This document shows, piece by piece, positions 50,268-59,328 of a stretch of DNA of 64,000 nucleotides. Each line of letters opens with the position of its first letter. Within the stretch, counting starts at the first letter, position 1. The position numbers and the translations under genes are program-made. The DNA comes from Methanoregulaceae archaeon (GTDB lineage: Archaea > Halobacteriota > Methanomicrobia > Methanomicrobiales > Methanospirillaceae). The notes beneath the pieces were generated by a model. The model did no database searches. It had not been told where the DNA came from and was given only the letters and a program-made list of their open reading frames with translations. Where the stretch lies: the NCBI GenBank assembly GCA_021371995.1, contig JAJFVA010000023.1:1-64000 (forward strand), written 5' to 3'.

Positions 50268-52262
50268 TTACCTGATTTTTGTCCCGGGCGGTACATCCTT
50301 TTCAGGCATCAGGAGTGATGCGGTGTTCCCGGCTGCAAGAATCATCCCGTTGCTCTCGATGCCAAAGATCTTTGCGGGCTCGAGGTTTACAACGACCACA
50401 ACGCTTTTGCCGGCCATCTCTTCAGGAGTGTAGAACTGGGCCATGCCGGCGACAACCTGTCGTATCTCTCCCCCGATATCTACTTTGAGCTTCAGGAGTT
50501 TGTTTGATTTCGGCACCCTCTCAGCAAACATTACTTTTCCCGTCCTGATATCAAGCTTGCAGAACTCTTCGAAAGGAATCATCTCCGTTTTCACCACTTT
50601 TTTTTCTGCCTCTGCGACTCGGCGTGCAAGGAGCTTGTCCATTTCGCCGATGAAATCATCCTCAAGCTTGGAAAAGACGGGAAGTGGTACCGGAAGTGGT
50701 CCCGTCACCACATCATCAAGTGCATCGCTGATAGGGTGGACCATGATACGGTCATGGTTCCCGAGCATCTCCCATAACTCCTGAGCTTTTACGGGTATAA
50801 CTGGTTCAAAGAGGAGAGCCAGTGCCTTTACAAGCACAATGCAGTCTTTTACCACACGAGCTGCAGCATTCCTGTCCGTCTTGATCAGTTTCCACGGAGC
50901 ATTGGTCTGGATATAATTGTTGCCATAGGCTGCAAGGGTCATCATTCCATCGATGGCGGTCTTGAACTCATAGTCCCGCATCGAGGTGTCGACCAGGGTC
51001 AGGGTCTTTCCTATCTCCTCAAGGATCTCTGGATGAACCGGGACATCCGGGACCCCGCCAAACTCCTTGTGGGAAAAAAACAATGTGCGATATGCAAAGT
51101 TTCCCAGTGTGTTGACCAGTTCGTTATTGATCCGCTCCTGGAACATTTTCCATGAGAAGTTCAGTTCCTTGGTATGGTTGGTATAAGCGAGGAGATAGTA
51201 CCGGAGGTAGTCAGCAGGGAGACCTTTATCAAGGTAGTCATCGTTCGTCCAGACCACGTAACCACGCGATTTCGAGAACTTGTGATCGTCCACCTTGAGC
51301 ATTCCCGATGCTACCACCGCATGCGGAACTCCATACCCCGCACCCTTGAGAAGCGCCGGCCAGAAGATGCAGTGATGATAAATGATATCCCCTCCGATAA
51401 AATGGGTGACCCGGGCGTTCTCTCCGCACCAGAAGTCCTTCCATGAACCCCCTCTCCTCTCCGCCCATTCCTCGGTAAACGAGATATAGCCGATGGGAGC
51501 GTCAACCCAGACATATACCACCAGGTCATCCCGGCCCGGGAATTTTACCCCCCAGTCAAGGGTCCTTGTGATACACCAGTCGTGCAGTTCATCTTTCACC
51601 CACCCAAGGGCATAATTCCGGGCATTGAGGGTCCCGGAAAGGGTGTCAAGGTGATTGAGCAGGAACTCCTTAAATCTGCTCAGTCTGAAGAAATAATGCT
51701 CCTGGTCCCTCGATTCAGCCCGTGTACCGCAGATCGTGCAGGTCGGCTCCCGTATCTCTCCTGGTTCGAGGTGTTTCCCGCACCCCTGGTCGCACTCATC
51801 TCCCCGTGCCGGGGTTCCGCAGTGCGGGCAGATCCCCTCAACATACCGGTCCGGGAGAAATCGCAGGCATTTTGTACAATAACTTTGCTGGATGACTTTT
51901 GAATAAACATACCCGTTTTTGATGAGACGTTCAACAATTGACCTGGTTCTTCGGTGATTGGTGAGATCATCCGTCATCCCGAAATGATCAAAAATCACAT
52001 CCATTTTCCGGAATGTCTGGTCAAAGTGATCATGGTAACGTTCCGATAGTGCCCTGGGGGATATCCCGGCATCTTCGGCACTCACAACGATGGGGGTACC
52101 GTGGTTGTCGGACCCGCAGATGAAAACAACCTCCTCACCGGTTCGCCGTAAATACCGGACATAGAAATCGGCCGGCACGTAGGTGCGGAGGTGGCCGAGA
52201 TGGCAGGGGCCATTGGTATAGGGAAGCCCGCAGGTCACGAGGACGGGTCTGGTACTCATCAT
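50268..52262 (-). CDS. metG: Methionyl-tRNA synthetase
   Basis: 664 residues. The class I motif HLGH is at 21-24. A zinc-binding insert has four C-x2-C-like pairs (CTKC, CPHC, CDQGC, CTIC) between about 128 and 182. The KMSKS loop is KFSKS (DHKFSKSRG). The anticodon-binding helical domain comes next, and a C-terminal tRNA-binding (Trbp111-like) domain begins near 560 ([19 protein letters not shown]). Start ATG 52262 or the next ATG. It is divergent from the unknown gene at 52.3 kb with only 41 nt between. Confidence 0.96.
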   Translation of the reverse strand: MMSTRPVLVTCGLPYTNGPCHLGHLRTYVPADFYVRYLRRTGEEVVFICGSDNHGTPIVVSAEDAGISPRALSERYHDHFDQTFRKMDVIFDHFGMTDDLTNHRRTRSIVERLIKNGYVYSKVIQQSYCTKCLRFLPDRYVEGICPHCGTPARGDECDQGCGKHLEPGEIREPTCTICGTRAESRDQEHYFFRLSRFKEFLLNHLDTLSGTLNARNYALGWVKDELHDWCITRTLDWGVKFPGRDDLVVYVWVDAPIGYISFTEEWAERRGGSWKDFWCGENARVTHFIGGDIIYHHCIFWPALLKGAGYGVPHAVVASGMLKVDDHKFSKSRGYVVWTNDDYLDKGLPADYLRYYLLAYTNHTKELNFSWKMFQERINNELVNTLGNFAYRTLFFSHKEFGGVPDVPVHPEILEEIGKTLTLVDTSMRDYEFKTAIDGMMTLAAYGNNYIQTNAPWKLIKTDRNAAARVVKDCIVLVKALALLFEPVIPVKAQELWEMLGNHDRIMVHPISDALDDVVTGPLPVPLPVFSKLEDDFIGEMDKLLARRVAEAEKKVVKTEMIPFEEFCKLDIRTGKVMFAERVPKSNKLLKLKVDIGGEIRQVVAGMAQFYTPEEMAGKSVVVVVNLEPAKIFGIESNGMILAAGNTASLLMPEKDVPPGTKIR

Positions 52263-52303
52263 TATCTCGTTTTGACGATGATGCTATAAATAACGTGATT
52301 ACA

Positions 52304-53095
52304 ATGAGAAAGCGGGTCTCATTTCCAACCAGGTCGTTTGGCTCCGATGCACAGGCTCCTGATCCCGGCTCTCTTGCCGAATGGGTGGGATCACGGCGGG
52401 GACGAGCGGCAGATCTCATCACCTACCAGCTTGAGCAGGGCCTGATGCCCCAGCTTAATTCCGGGGTGACAAGCCCTTGCGCCGGAGGAAGATTTTACCA
52501 CAAACGCTGGCTCGGCTCTCTTATTGGAATCGAGGGAACAGAAATAACAGGAGAGATAGGATGTGACACCGGGCCACTCTTGAATGATGCTGATGACCTC
52601 GATATGGTACGGAAGAATCTATGGCTGGCCGTCCCTGCTCCCCGGGAACTCGGGCTTTCGGACCATTATTTTCATGATCCGGATGAGGCCGCTCACTCCC
52701 TGGTTTCTACGTATCAGGAAATGATGCGGGCGATGAGGGATGCCGGTACTGCTGGCCATGTTCTACTCTATGAAAAACCTCTAGGGGAAGAGCTTGAAGC
52801 GCTGGCAGACCGGAAAGTCTTTTTTTTCAGCCGTCATCAGACAAAAAAATCTCTCTCTCTCCTCCTTGAACACCAGTCTGTGGTTGCAATCAGGCCATCA
52901 AGGCTTGAACTCATCGGGGATCTTATGGGGGAATACGAAGTCCAGAAAATTATTCTGCTCGATGCGGGGGAGGAGGATCTCAGACAGGCTCTCGAGTACA
53001 AAGACCCGGACGGTTTGCTCTGCGGAGGATATTGCCAGGACTCATGCAGCCATTACTGGAAATCCATCGTGGAGAACGCCTCTATCCTCAGATAG
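52304..53095 (+). CDS. Uncharacterised methanogen protein with C-terminal cysteine cluster
   Basis: 263 residues from ATG 52304 (GTG 52295 would add three). I do not recognise a described family. It is soluble; the centre has the phrases CAGGRFYHKRWLGSLIGIEG and LNDADDLDMVRKNLWLAVPA, and the end has CGGYCQDSCSHYW, a C-x3-C-x3-C cluster that could bind metal or an iron-sulfur cluster. Its 3' end overlaps the convergent DHH gene by 8 nt. Base composition matches the chromosome, so it is not part of the island. Confidence 0.65.
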   Translation: MRKRVSFPTRSFGSDAQAPDPGSLAEWVGSRRGRAADLITYQLEQGLMPQLNSGVTSPCAGGRFYHKRWLGSLIGIEGTEITGEIGCDTGPLLNDADDLDMVRKNLWLAVPAPRELGLSDHYFHDPDEAAHSLVSTYQEMMRAMRDAGTAGHVLLYEKPLGEELEALADRKVFFFSRHQTKKSLSLLLEHQSVVAIRPSRLELIGDLMGEYEVQKIILLDAGEEDLRQALEYKDPDGLLCGGYCQDSCSHYWKSIVENASILR

Positions 53096-54107
53096 ATTCT
53101 GCAATATCTACAAAGTGCGGGAATTGCGAGCTGCTACCAAGCAGGAGGAATCGGATCCTGTCCCAGAATGAGAAATGAAATGATCCACCGGCAGCATTGG
53201 GGTGCCCCCCGCCACCGTATTCCCTTGCGATGATATGGCTAATCGGGGGAACCGACCGGAGTGAGAACCTCCCGTCCTTCGAAATCAGTACCTCAATATC
53301 GGTAGAAAGTTCCTTTCTCATACGGGCGGCCGTCTCGCTCGGGTATCCATAGAGCGGGGAGAAAGCAATGCGATATCTCTCCCCCATGATCGTGGCTTTT
53401 TGGATGCTTTTCACCATCTTTTCCTCCATCTCCCCAACAATCTCCTGGTATTCCCTCTCAATATAATCATCTGAAAGGATTCCTTCGGCAAGCCGGTCAC
53501 GGACATAATCCCTGTTCTTCTTCCTCTGCAGGACTATGCCTAATACCGCTGAGCGGGGATCTTCGTGTTTCCAGAGGTCATAGTCACAGACCACACGGGC
53601 TATCTCAGCCGCTGTTTTATCGCCAGGAAGGAGGTCCCGGGCGCAGATCCCGCAACCACAGGTCGAAGTGTCCAGCCTGAGCAGGTCACAATAATCCTGT
53701 ACAAGCCCGATCTCTTCAGGGGACCATCGGTGGTGATCACGCCATTCGATCCGCCAGCCAGCCTCGTTCACTCTCCTGATGCGTTGTTCGATTCCCCGCT
53801 GGTATCCAAGGTCGCTGATAGACAGGATTATTCCATTTCCCTCTAACGATGCCACTGCATCCAGGGCGGAAGGGAAACTGCCGACCGAACAAAAAATACT
53901 CGTAATTGTCCCGTATCGCATACGATGGACAGCATCACCGCCCACCGCGTCGAGGTCATTATGAGTCAGGTGCACAATGGCGGATTTTCTGGATTTCAGG
54001 AGATATATGAACCGCTCTTCGTATCCACCGTTAGCACCGCCAGTTCCTCCCAGACTCAGAGAATCCACCACCAAAGGTAAAAATCGGTGCATTTTTGGGA
54101 TATGCAC
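53088..54107 (-). CDS. DHH-family phosphoesterase
   Basis: 339 residues. Motif I is HNDLDAVGGDAV (about 47-58), a second motif is ISDLG, the DHH signature WRDHHRW (about 121-127), and the C-terminal DHHA1 domain ends YGGGGHPNAAGG. Between them lies CGCGIC, an unusual cysteine cluster. It resembles nanoRNase/cyclic dinucleotide phosphodiesterases rather than RecJ because it is short. The start may be ATG 54107 or ATG 54092. The promoter region is shared with tRNA-Phe on the other strand. Confidence 0.8.
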   Translation of the reverse strand: MHIPKMHRFLPLVVDSLSLGGTGGANGGYEERFIYLLKSRKSAIVHLTHNDLDAVGGDAVHRMRYGTITSIFCSVGSFPSALDAVASLEGNGIILSISDLGYQRGIEQRIRRVNEAGWRIEWRDHHRWSPEEIGLVQDYCDLLRLDTSTCGCGICARDLLPGDKTAAEIARVVCDYDLWKHEDPRSAVLGIVLQRKKNRDYVRDRLAEGILSDDYIEREYQEIVGEMEEKMVKSIQKATIMGERYRIAFSPLYGYPSETAARMRKELSTDIEVLISKDGRFSLRSVPPISHIIAREYGGGGHPNAAGGSFHFSFWDRIRFLLLGSSSQFPHFVDIAESI

Positions 54108-54122
54108 CCATAAACACGATAA

Positions 54123-54130
54123 TTTATTAG
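54123..54130 (+). promoter_or_regulatory. Probable TATA box of tRNA-Phe
   Basis: TTTATTAG, 35 nt upstream of the tRNA 5' end and one base different from the boxes before tRNA-Met and tRNA-Tyr. Confidence 0.5.
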
Positions 54131-54157
54131 GCTGAAAGCTGAATAATGTATTCCCTC

Positions 54158-54231
54158 GCCTCAGTAGCTCAGTTCGGGAGAGCGCCAGACTGAAGATCTG
54201 GTTGTCCCCGGTTCAAATCCGGGCTGAGGCA
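54158..54231 (+). tRNA. tRNA-Phe (anticodon GAA), integration site of the downstream element
   Basis: Acceptor GCCTCAG (54158-54164) pairs with CTGAGGC (54224-54230), discriminator A at 54231. D arm GCTC/GAGC; anticodon arm CCAGA-CTGAAGA-TCTGG with anticodon GAA; T arm CCCGG-TTCAAAT-CCGGG. The gene is intact. An integrase gene starts 62 nt behind it and the sequence composition changes from there, so the tRNA 3' half is the likely attachment site. Confidence 0.95.
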
Positions 54232-54232
54232 T

Positions 54233-54260
54233 CCGGACGCCAGGTTCAAATCCCGGACGC
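54233..54260 (+). repeat. T-arm-like fragment behind tRNA-Phe, possible attachment-site scar
   Basis: Directly after the tRNA the octamer CCGGACGC occurs twice (54233-54240, 54253-54260) around GGTTCAAATCC, a stretch also found in the T arm of tRNA-Phe. It looks like part of a second tRNA 3' end left by an integration event. The other end of the element is outside the window, so the exact attachment core cannot be defined. Confidence 0.45.
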
Positions 54261-54293
54261 AAAGTTTTTGTATATCCTTTCAGACCCGTTTCT

Positions 54294-55529
54294 ATGGTAT
54301 CTTCCACGATAGCCACTACCGTACGGGCTGAAGTAGCATCTTCACACCGTTTCTCATGTATCAAACCCGAGTATGGCATGCATTCGATCGATGCTGCATT
54401 GGCATCGAACCGGATCAACAAACGGGATGCCGATCTCATCAAGGAGTTCATAGCCGAGCGAAAGGTCGCTGCCAACATTGGAGCCAGCCGGGCAAACAAG
54501 TTCATCTATGTCCTGGTCGGATGGAGGCGGTTTATTGGGCCTTACCACGAGCTTTCGATCGCCGAGGTGTATACCAGCATCGACACGATGAAGAATAGCC
54601 TCACCCAGAAAGGTACTCCCTTCAAGCAGAATACCAAGCACGACTGGGTTCGGATCCTCCGGCAATTCCTTCTCTGGATGATCGAAAATGAGTATTCCGA
54701 TCTCCCGGAGCGGAAGATCCGTCGGATCCAGGTTCCAACCAAGGATACTATGACTCACAAGGCCGCGGACCTCCTCACACCAGAAGAGGTGAAGGCACTC
54801 CTGGCGGCCTGCCGCTGGAGTCGGGACCGGGCCCTTATTGGAATGCTCTATGAGGGAGGCTTCCGGATAGGTGAGCTGGCCCAAATGAAGTGGAGCGATC
54901 TCTCTTTTGATAGCACCGGTGTGGTCGCCAATGTGAACTTCAAGACCGGGATTCCCAGATATGTCCGGATCATCATGGCGAAGGGATATCTCTCCCAATG
55001 GCGGGCCGATTATCCCGGTAATCCAGAGGGAGATGCATTGGTCTTCCTGAATGAGTTGAGGCGACCGATAACGAATGGCGGGGTCATCAAACAACTCCGC
55101 AGAATATGCGAGCGCGCTGGAATTACGAAGCATGTCACCCCGCATCTCTTCCGACACTCCCGGATTACTCATCTCATCAACGAAGGGGTCTCGGAGAGTG
55201 TAATCAAGATGATTATGTGGGGATCGGTGCATACAACGATGTTCAAGGTCTATGCCCACTTAACGGGGAACGACATTGATGAAGAGCTGCGCCGGGTATA
55301 CGGTATCCAGAAGGAAACAGAGAAAAAACGTGTTCCTCGGCTCGAGCCCCGGGCCTGCCCTAATTGCCATTCGCTCATGCCACCGGTCGCTGATTATTGC
55401 GCACACTGTGGAGAATCTCTTCTGAAAAGCCGTACGGCAAGGGAGGAGGATATCCAAAAGTTTGTGAAGGAGCACAAAGCGGAGCTCATGGAATACCTGG
55501 ACAGAACACCGGCGACTGTGCAGGAATAA
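54294..55529 (+). CDS. Tyrosine recombinase (integrase) with C-terminal zinc ribbon
   Basis: 411 residues. An N-terminal core-binding SAM-like domain (about 25-140) precedes the catalytic domain. The first arginine is in YEGGFRIGELAQMKW, followed by TPHLFRHSRITHLI with the H-x-x-R pair, a histidine in WGSVHTTMFK (in place of the more usual GH) and the nucleophile Tyr in KVYAHLTGN. A C-terminal zinc ribbon ACPNC...CAHCG is followed by a helix. It catalyses insertion and excision of the element at tRNA-Phe. The position directly behind the tRNA fits a genomic-island integrase. Confidence 0.92.
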   Translation: MVSSTIATTVRAEVASSHRFSCIKPEYGMHSIDAALASNRINKRDADLIKEFIAERKVAANIGASRANKFIYVLVGWRRFIGPYHELSIAEVYTSIDTMKNSLTQKGTPFKQNTKHDWVRILRQFLLWMIENEYSDLPERKIRRIQVPTKDTMTHKAADLLTPEEVKALLAACRWSRDRALIGMLYEGGFRIGELAQMKWSDLSFDSTGVVANVNFKTGIPRYVRIIMAKGYLSQWRADYPGNPEGDALVFLNELRRPITNGGVIKQLRRICERAGITKHVTPHLFRHSRITHLINEGVSESVIKMIMWGSVHTTMFKVYAHLTGNDIDEELRRVYGIQKETEKKRVPRLEPRACPNCHSLMPPVADYCAHCGESLLKSRTAREEDIQKFVKEHKAELMEYLDRTPATVQE

Positions 55530-56127
55530 TTTTCCTTTTCTTCCGGACCGCCCCCCGCCCGGTGCCCGCCCCACCAAGCCGAAGGGGCGGGACCACCAGG
55601 TCCAGGAGAGAGATGACGGCCCATCGTGCTCGTCTCCATTTCGTTTCGTTCCGCTCCAGTCGGTGCTCACTTCACTCCATTTCGCTCACACCATGGGCCT
55701 GTTCTCTCACGGTTAATTGTGGTAAGATGACGCTCCCGGATTCGTCGTTTCACTCCTCACCGGCAGCTGCTTACCTCCCGCTCCTCGCACCATGCTCCGC
55801 TTCGTGCTCGTCGCTGAGTACCATACACATACTAACGCTCAGTGACTCGCGACCGCACGACGACCCGCTGATGCGTGTCGTAATCGGCGCTCGCTCGGGC
55901 CGCTGCGGCCGAAGGATACTCCTCTCGTTAAGGAATTTGACCATGGAGTTCTGAAGCCCCCAGCCGGGTTGTCAACGGAGCCCGTAAATCAATTATTTTT
56001 TCGCTCGCGTAGAAGTGCTGTTAAAAAAGTGTAAGGTGGTTTTCATAGGGAAATGACTCCCCGCATGTTTTGTGTAATTTTTTTTTGATGATAACGGATT
56101 TATAGTTAACAAAAGAATGGGTGTTGG
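55530..56127. other. GC-rich, repeat-laden non-coding spacer (first)
   Basis: About 400 nt of GC-rich sequence in which short units such as TTCGCTC, CGTGCTCGTCTCCA and CGCTCGC recur, followed by ~150 nt of AT-rich promoter-like DNA. A long frame crosses it on the plus strand but its codon use and protein (Ser/Arg-rich) look random. CGTGCTCGTCTCCA also occurs inverted near 57.98 kb. The region differs in composition from the genes on both sides. Confidence 0.45.
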
Positions 56128-56964
56128 ATGATTCTCCAAGGGGATTTAATCTCCAATCCATATTTGATCTCAATTTTATTGATTATTTTATTGGGAATTT
56201 TACCCTTTTATTTTCATAATCGACCTTTTTTAGGCAGTATTTGTTGGCTATTGGGATTTTTACTATCGTTTGTATATCTTTTGTTTCACTATAGCTTGCC
56301 AGATATATTTTTAATCTTTTTTGGCATATTAGCAGGAATTTTCATTATATTCTATAATTACGAATTGAGAATCCCCAAATTGGTTCATGATTTGGGTGTT
56401 ATTAACGTAATTCAAAGCGTATCCGATATTTTGAAATTTAAAATACCCAATAAAAAAATTATTGATGAAAATAAGAAATCGGATCTAAATTGCGTGCATG
56501 TTGGGATAATAATAGCAAAAAAAAGAGGATATTTCAGGGAGATGGATGAGAATGTGTATGCGGATGGAATTGATTTAATTACTGAGTTACTATTACGGAA
56601 GAATATCCAATTTAATATCTACGAATGTGATTCCCCCCAAAGTGCCAAGGATATCATCTCGAATCCAAATATAAATGGGCTCATAATTTTTGGTCATGGA
56701 AGTAAATGCTCGCTTTCCTTTGGTCTAAACGGATATTTAGATTATTGTGAGGTCAGAAATGCCCCCAAGAAAAAAATTATTGCGCAACTTCACTGTAACT
56801 CAAGTGAAAAATGCAAATGTTCCCTTGCAGATTATCTACTGGATCTTGATGGCAAAAAGCTAATCAGCGACGGTTATAGATGTGTTCATCAAAATCGCAT
56901 AGATTTAGAAAATTTTCTATTAGCTAATGGGAATGAATTGGAGATATTACTCCGCTCTTCATAA
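56128..56964 (+). CDS. Membrane protein with CHAT/caspase-like C-terminal domain (tentative)
   Basis: 278 residues, GC content far below the chromosome. Three hydrophobic segments occupy about 9-85. The cytosolic part (from about 120) has alternating strands and helices with LIIFGHGSKCSLSFG, where His190 follows a hydrophobic strand, and IIAQLHCNSS, where Cys223 follows the next strand. This His-Gly and Cys arrangement resembles caspase-like/CHAT peptidases, which often act as effectors in defence systems. I cannot confirm the family without a structure search. The next gene, also a membrane protein, follows after 54 nt. Confidence 0.55.
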   Translation: MILQGDLISNPYLISILLIILLGILPFYFHNRPFLGSICWLLGFLLSFVYLLFHYSLPDIFLIFFGILAGIFIIFYNYELRIPKLVHDLGVINVIQSVSDILKFKIPNKKIIDENKKSDLNCVHVGIIIAKKRGYFREMDENVYADGIDLITELLLRKNIQFNIYECDSPQSAKDIISNPNINGLIIFGHGSKCSLSFGLNGYLDYCEVRNAPKKKIIAQLHCNSSEKCKCSLADYLLDLDGKKLISDGYRCVHQNRIDLENFLLANGNELEILLRSS

Positions 56965-57018
56965 ATTACAATCACGTTGGCAAGATTTATTCCCCAAAAA
57001 TATACATTCTAATCGGCA

Positions 57019-57618
57019 ATGGAAAGAAAAATTGAAATTTTGTCAAATATTATTGGAATAATAACGAATATTGTAACATTAAGCCCACTCATTGTTTTTT
57101 TATTGGCAGGAATTTGGTCCTATATCTCAACGGGTAATTTTTTCGATGTCATCCTTGCAATACCATATTATATCTGGATAGTCCTTTTATCGATTTCAAT
57201 TTTCATTTTAATTATAAAAAGAAAAGAAAAAATTAAGCAGTCAAAATTGTTCATTCAAAGAAAAATCCTCTTCTCCCCGGATATTAATATCACCGACCAG
57301 TTGGATTTGCACGGTACGACTGAAGTTGCTGAAATCAATTATAATGAAGCAAAATGGAAAATCCATAAATTAAATGATTCTCTGTATCTGTACATTCGCC
57401 AAAGTGACCCAATTGAGAGCCTATTAATAGAAATTCCTCCGAAATGTTTGAATTGTAATACAGATTTGTTCCAAAGGTTGGGTTTTTGGGGGGGATATGT
57501 ATGGGAATGCAAACGGTGTAATAAATCTATTAAATCATCAGATTCTTTCCAAATTATTGGTTCACATGCATTAGCTGTGGCTAAATCAGAAATAAAAGAT
57601 AACAGGGATAAAAAATAA
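57019..57618 (+). CDS. Small membrane protein with C-terminal zinc ribbon
   Basis: 199 residues, AT-rich like its neighbour. Two membrane helices (about 17-37 and 48-68) are followed by a charged linker and a ~130-residue cytosolic part with a C-x2-C ... C-x2-C zinc ribbon (KCLNCNTDL and WECKRCNKS, about 147-180). No family recognised. Pairing with the preceding membrane protein suggests a two-gene unit. It ends at the start of a GC-rich spacer. Confidence 0.6.
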   Translation: MERKIEILSNIIGIITNIVTLSPLIVFLLAGIWSYISTGNFFDVILAIPYYIWIVLLSISIFILIIKRKEKIKQSKLFIQRKILFSPDINITDQLDLHGTTEVAEINYNEAKWKIHKLNDSLYLYIRQSDPIESLLIEIPPKCLNCNTDLFQRLGFWGGYVWECKRCNKSIKSSDSFQIIGSHALAVAKSEIKDNRDKK

Positions 57619-57728
57619 AAAATCGAAATACCTTTCTGAAAAACAATATTTTCCCACTCTCCCGGCCTCTCATCGCTTCCAGGGGGGCACTGCTACCCCC
57701 TTCGCTCCTCGCCCTAATGGGACGTCCT

Positions 57729-57753
57729 CCTCCTATCCCAAGGGAGAGGCAGT
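57729..57753. repeat. Left arm of a 25-nt inverted repeat
   Basis: The core CCCAAGGGAGAGGCAGT is part of a 25-nt sequence whose reverse complement lies at 60124-60148 with a single mismatch. The two arms bracket the small-gene operon at a distance of about 2.4 kb. Confidence 0.7.
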
Positions 57754-58270
57754 TATCATGAAGAGAGCCCTTCGGGCCATGACCCTCTCTGGGGCATTCT
57801 CTGAGTAACACAGTATCCCGTGCATCAGCGACGAGCGGTCCGTGGAACGGTTCGTGAGGAGCGGGATGGTGCAGCCGGTGATGAGGAGCCTGCGACGAAA
57901 TCACGGGCGTCCATGTACCACCACTCCTGGATGAAAGTCCAGGGAGACGGTGCGAGCGTAACGGACCGGAGGGAGTGGAGACGAGCACGGTCGACCGTCT
58001 GCAATCTCCAGAGGACCGACAAACCAGCGAGGAGCCCCCGGTTACTAAGGGCATCAGCCCGAAGTCGAGGGGCGACGAGCGGATAGAGATCCCGGAACAC
58101 CGAGTGGGTGGGAAGACGGCCCCGGTTACGGCTCGCTGGGGGGCGAGCTGTCGCGGGCCGGCAGGCGGGAGGCGGTGGCGGGACCTGCAGGAAGGATACC
58201 AGAACAGAGATATGAAGGGTCGGCTATGTACTATTCAGCCGGGGCCGCGGCCGGTCTGAATACTCTCATA

Positions 58271-58287
58271 GTAACGCATGGTGTTTC
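58271..58287. repeat. 17-nt direct repeat, left copy
   Basis: GTAACGCATGGTGTTTC is identical to 59712-59728. On the minus strand both copies contain an ATG; the right copy holds the first codons of the first gene of the small operon, the left copy would begin a 14-codon frame. Confidence 0.7.
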
Positions 58288-58309
58288 GGATCGGAGATCT
58301 CCCCGGCGT

Positions 58310-58483
58310 TCAGGTCTGGTAGTCTTCGATGAACTGGCGCAGGTGGTCGTCAGTGACCCGGTACTCGTTCCCGATCTTCACGGCACGGAGCCGTTTCTGG
58401 TTGATCATCGCCCGGACGGTCCGGACGTTCAGTTTCAACATCTCCGCAACTTCTTCAGTCGTGTAAAATTTTGGGGTGGTCAT
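58310..58483 (-). CDS. Excisionase-type helix-turn-helix DNA-binding protein
   Basis: 57 residues, read from ATG 58483 to TGA 58310-58312; short enough to be overlooked. It has the MerR/excisionase-like fold: FYTTEEVAEMLKLNVRTVRA (first helices and turn), then INQKRLRAVKIGNEYRV and a closing helix DDHLRQFIEDY. Proteins of this type direct excision or regulate genes of mobile elements. Its ATG overlaps the stop of the preceding small gene. With the integrase at 54.3 kb it could control excision of the island. Confidence 0.85.
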   Translation of the reverse strand: MTTPKFYTTEEVAEMLKLNVRTVRAMINQKRLRAVKIGNEYRVTDDHLRQFIEDYQT

Positions 58484-58671
58484 TGCCTCTCCATGAGGTC
58501 CACGGTCATCTTCCGCAGGCGGACCGCGTCCCGGATCCTCTTCTCGAACTCATCAGGCTGGCTGAAGTCTCCATAGACCTTGATCGCCCCACCTTTTCCC
58601 GGCGTCCCGATTTCGATGCTGTCCTGGAACGCTGGCCCTTCGATAATCTTCTTTACAATCACTTCTTCCAT
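58480..58671 (-). CDS. Small protein of the mobile-element operon, unknown family
   Basis: 63 residues: a beta-rich first half (EVIVKKIIEGPAFQDSIEIG, GGAIKVYGDF) and a helical end (DEFEKRIRDAVRLRKM). No family recognised. The layout resembles small accessory proteins of plasmids. It lies 4 nt behind the DUF6573-type gene and overlaps the excisionase gene by 4 nt, so it belongs to the same transcript. Confidence 0.65.
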   Translation of the reverse strand: MEEVIVKKIIEGPAFQDSIEIGTPGKGGAIKVYGDFSQPDEFEKRIRDAVRLRKMTVDLMERQ

Positions 58672-58675
58672 GGTT

Positions 58676-59092
58676 CTAGTCCTCCCAAGGGAGCATAATG
58701 GTAATCACCGGCTCACCCTCGTCACCGGGACCACAGACTGCCTTCAGCAGCACATCGTCGGTGACAATGGATCCTGACTCTTTCATGATCGCGAACAGAA
58801 CCCGGAACTGTATTGTGCTGGCATGCCGGCTCCGTCTTGCAGCACATCCAAACATCCAGAGCAGGTCCCAGGTCCTCCCTTCCAAACTCTGTCCGGGAAG
58901 CTCATCCAGATAGGACGGCATCAGGTAATCATCCCAGATCGTCCGGGTCACTGAGACCTTTACCTTAATCCCCGCCTCGCTAACCATCTGGTCCGACAGT
59001 TCGACTAGGACCCCATCGCTGATGGCATCGGCACGGGTATATGCGAAGATGATCTCATCATTCGAGAAGAGGGAAGTGAGGGTCATAATCAC
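58676..59092 (-). CDS. DUF6573-type protein of plasmids and mobile elements
   Basis: 138 residues from GTG 59092, or 136 from ATG 59086. Features I associate with the DUF6573 family are an N-terminal AYTRADAISDGVLVELS, a central TRTIWDDYL, EGRTWDLLWM and the C-terminal LKAVCGPGDEGEPVITIMLP. The family is common on plasmids and integrative elements of bacteria; its function is not known. The GTG overlaps the stop of the preceding gene (GTGA). Confidence 0.8.
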   Translation of the reverse strand: MIMTLTSLFSNDEIIFAYTRADAISDGVLVELSDQMVSEAGIKVKVSVTRTIWDDYLMPSYLDELPGQSLEGRTWDLLWMFGCAARRSRHASTIQFRVLFAIMKESGSIVTDDVLLKAVCGPGDEGEPVITIMLPWED

Positions 59093-59328
59093 AGGTCCCC
59101 TTCTATCCCGATCCTGAATGTCTGCTCCTCGTTCATGTACATCTCCCGGGAGAGCTTCCAGATCTCGTTGATGATCGCACCCTCGAGGATTTGCTCAAGG
59201 GTAAGGTCGTTGTCAAACCTCCGGTTGAACTCTTTACGCATGGCCTCCAGCCATTCAAGGTTGTGGGAGGTGAACGCCACCACGATGAGCTGGCGCTCCT
59301 GGCTCTGCACTACGACCTGAGTGCTCAT
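59089..59328 (-). CDS. Small protein of the mobile-element operon, unknown family
   Basis: 79 residues from ATG 59328, which overlaps the stop of the previous gene; the frame upstream (Ser/Gly/Cys-rich) is not coding in this phase. The protein has one beta-strand region (SQERQLIVVAFTSHN) and a helical part (LEAMRKEFNRRFDNDLTLEQ, then AIINEIWKLSREMYM). No family recognised. Part of the five-gene minus-strand cluster. Confidence 0.65.
   Translation of the reverse strand: MSTQVVVQSQERQLIVVAFTSHNLEWLEAMRKEFNRRFDNDLTLEQILEGAIINEIWKLSREMYMNEEQTFRIGIEGDL

Larger units (their letters stand above)
57619..58309. other. GC-rich, repeat-laden non-coding spacer (second)
   Basis: About 690 nt with no credible gene except a possible 14-codon frame on the minus strand starting at ATG 58280 behind the 17-nt repeat. 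It contains the left arm of a 24/25-nt inverted repeat (57729-57753), CCCTTCGGGCC at 57768, and many short GC-rich units. It separates the AT-rich membrane protein pair from the small-gene operon. Confidence 0.45.

Noticed and set aside
55397-55954. A 185-codon open frame on the plus strand behind the integrase
   Set aside because: It overlaps the integrase in another phase and continues through a GC-rich repeat spacer; the protein is Ser/Arg-rich without any domain, so it is most likely a chance frame.
57581-58054. A 157-codon frame on the minus strand in the second GC-rich spacer
   Set aside because: Composition-driven; no start signal, low-complexity protein, and several overlapping frames in other phases are equally long.
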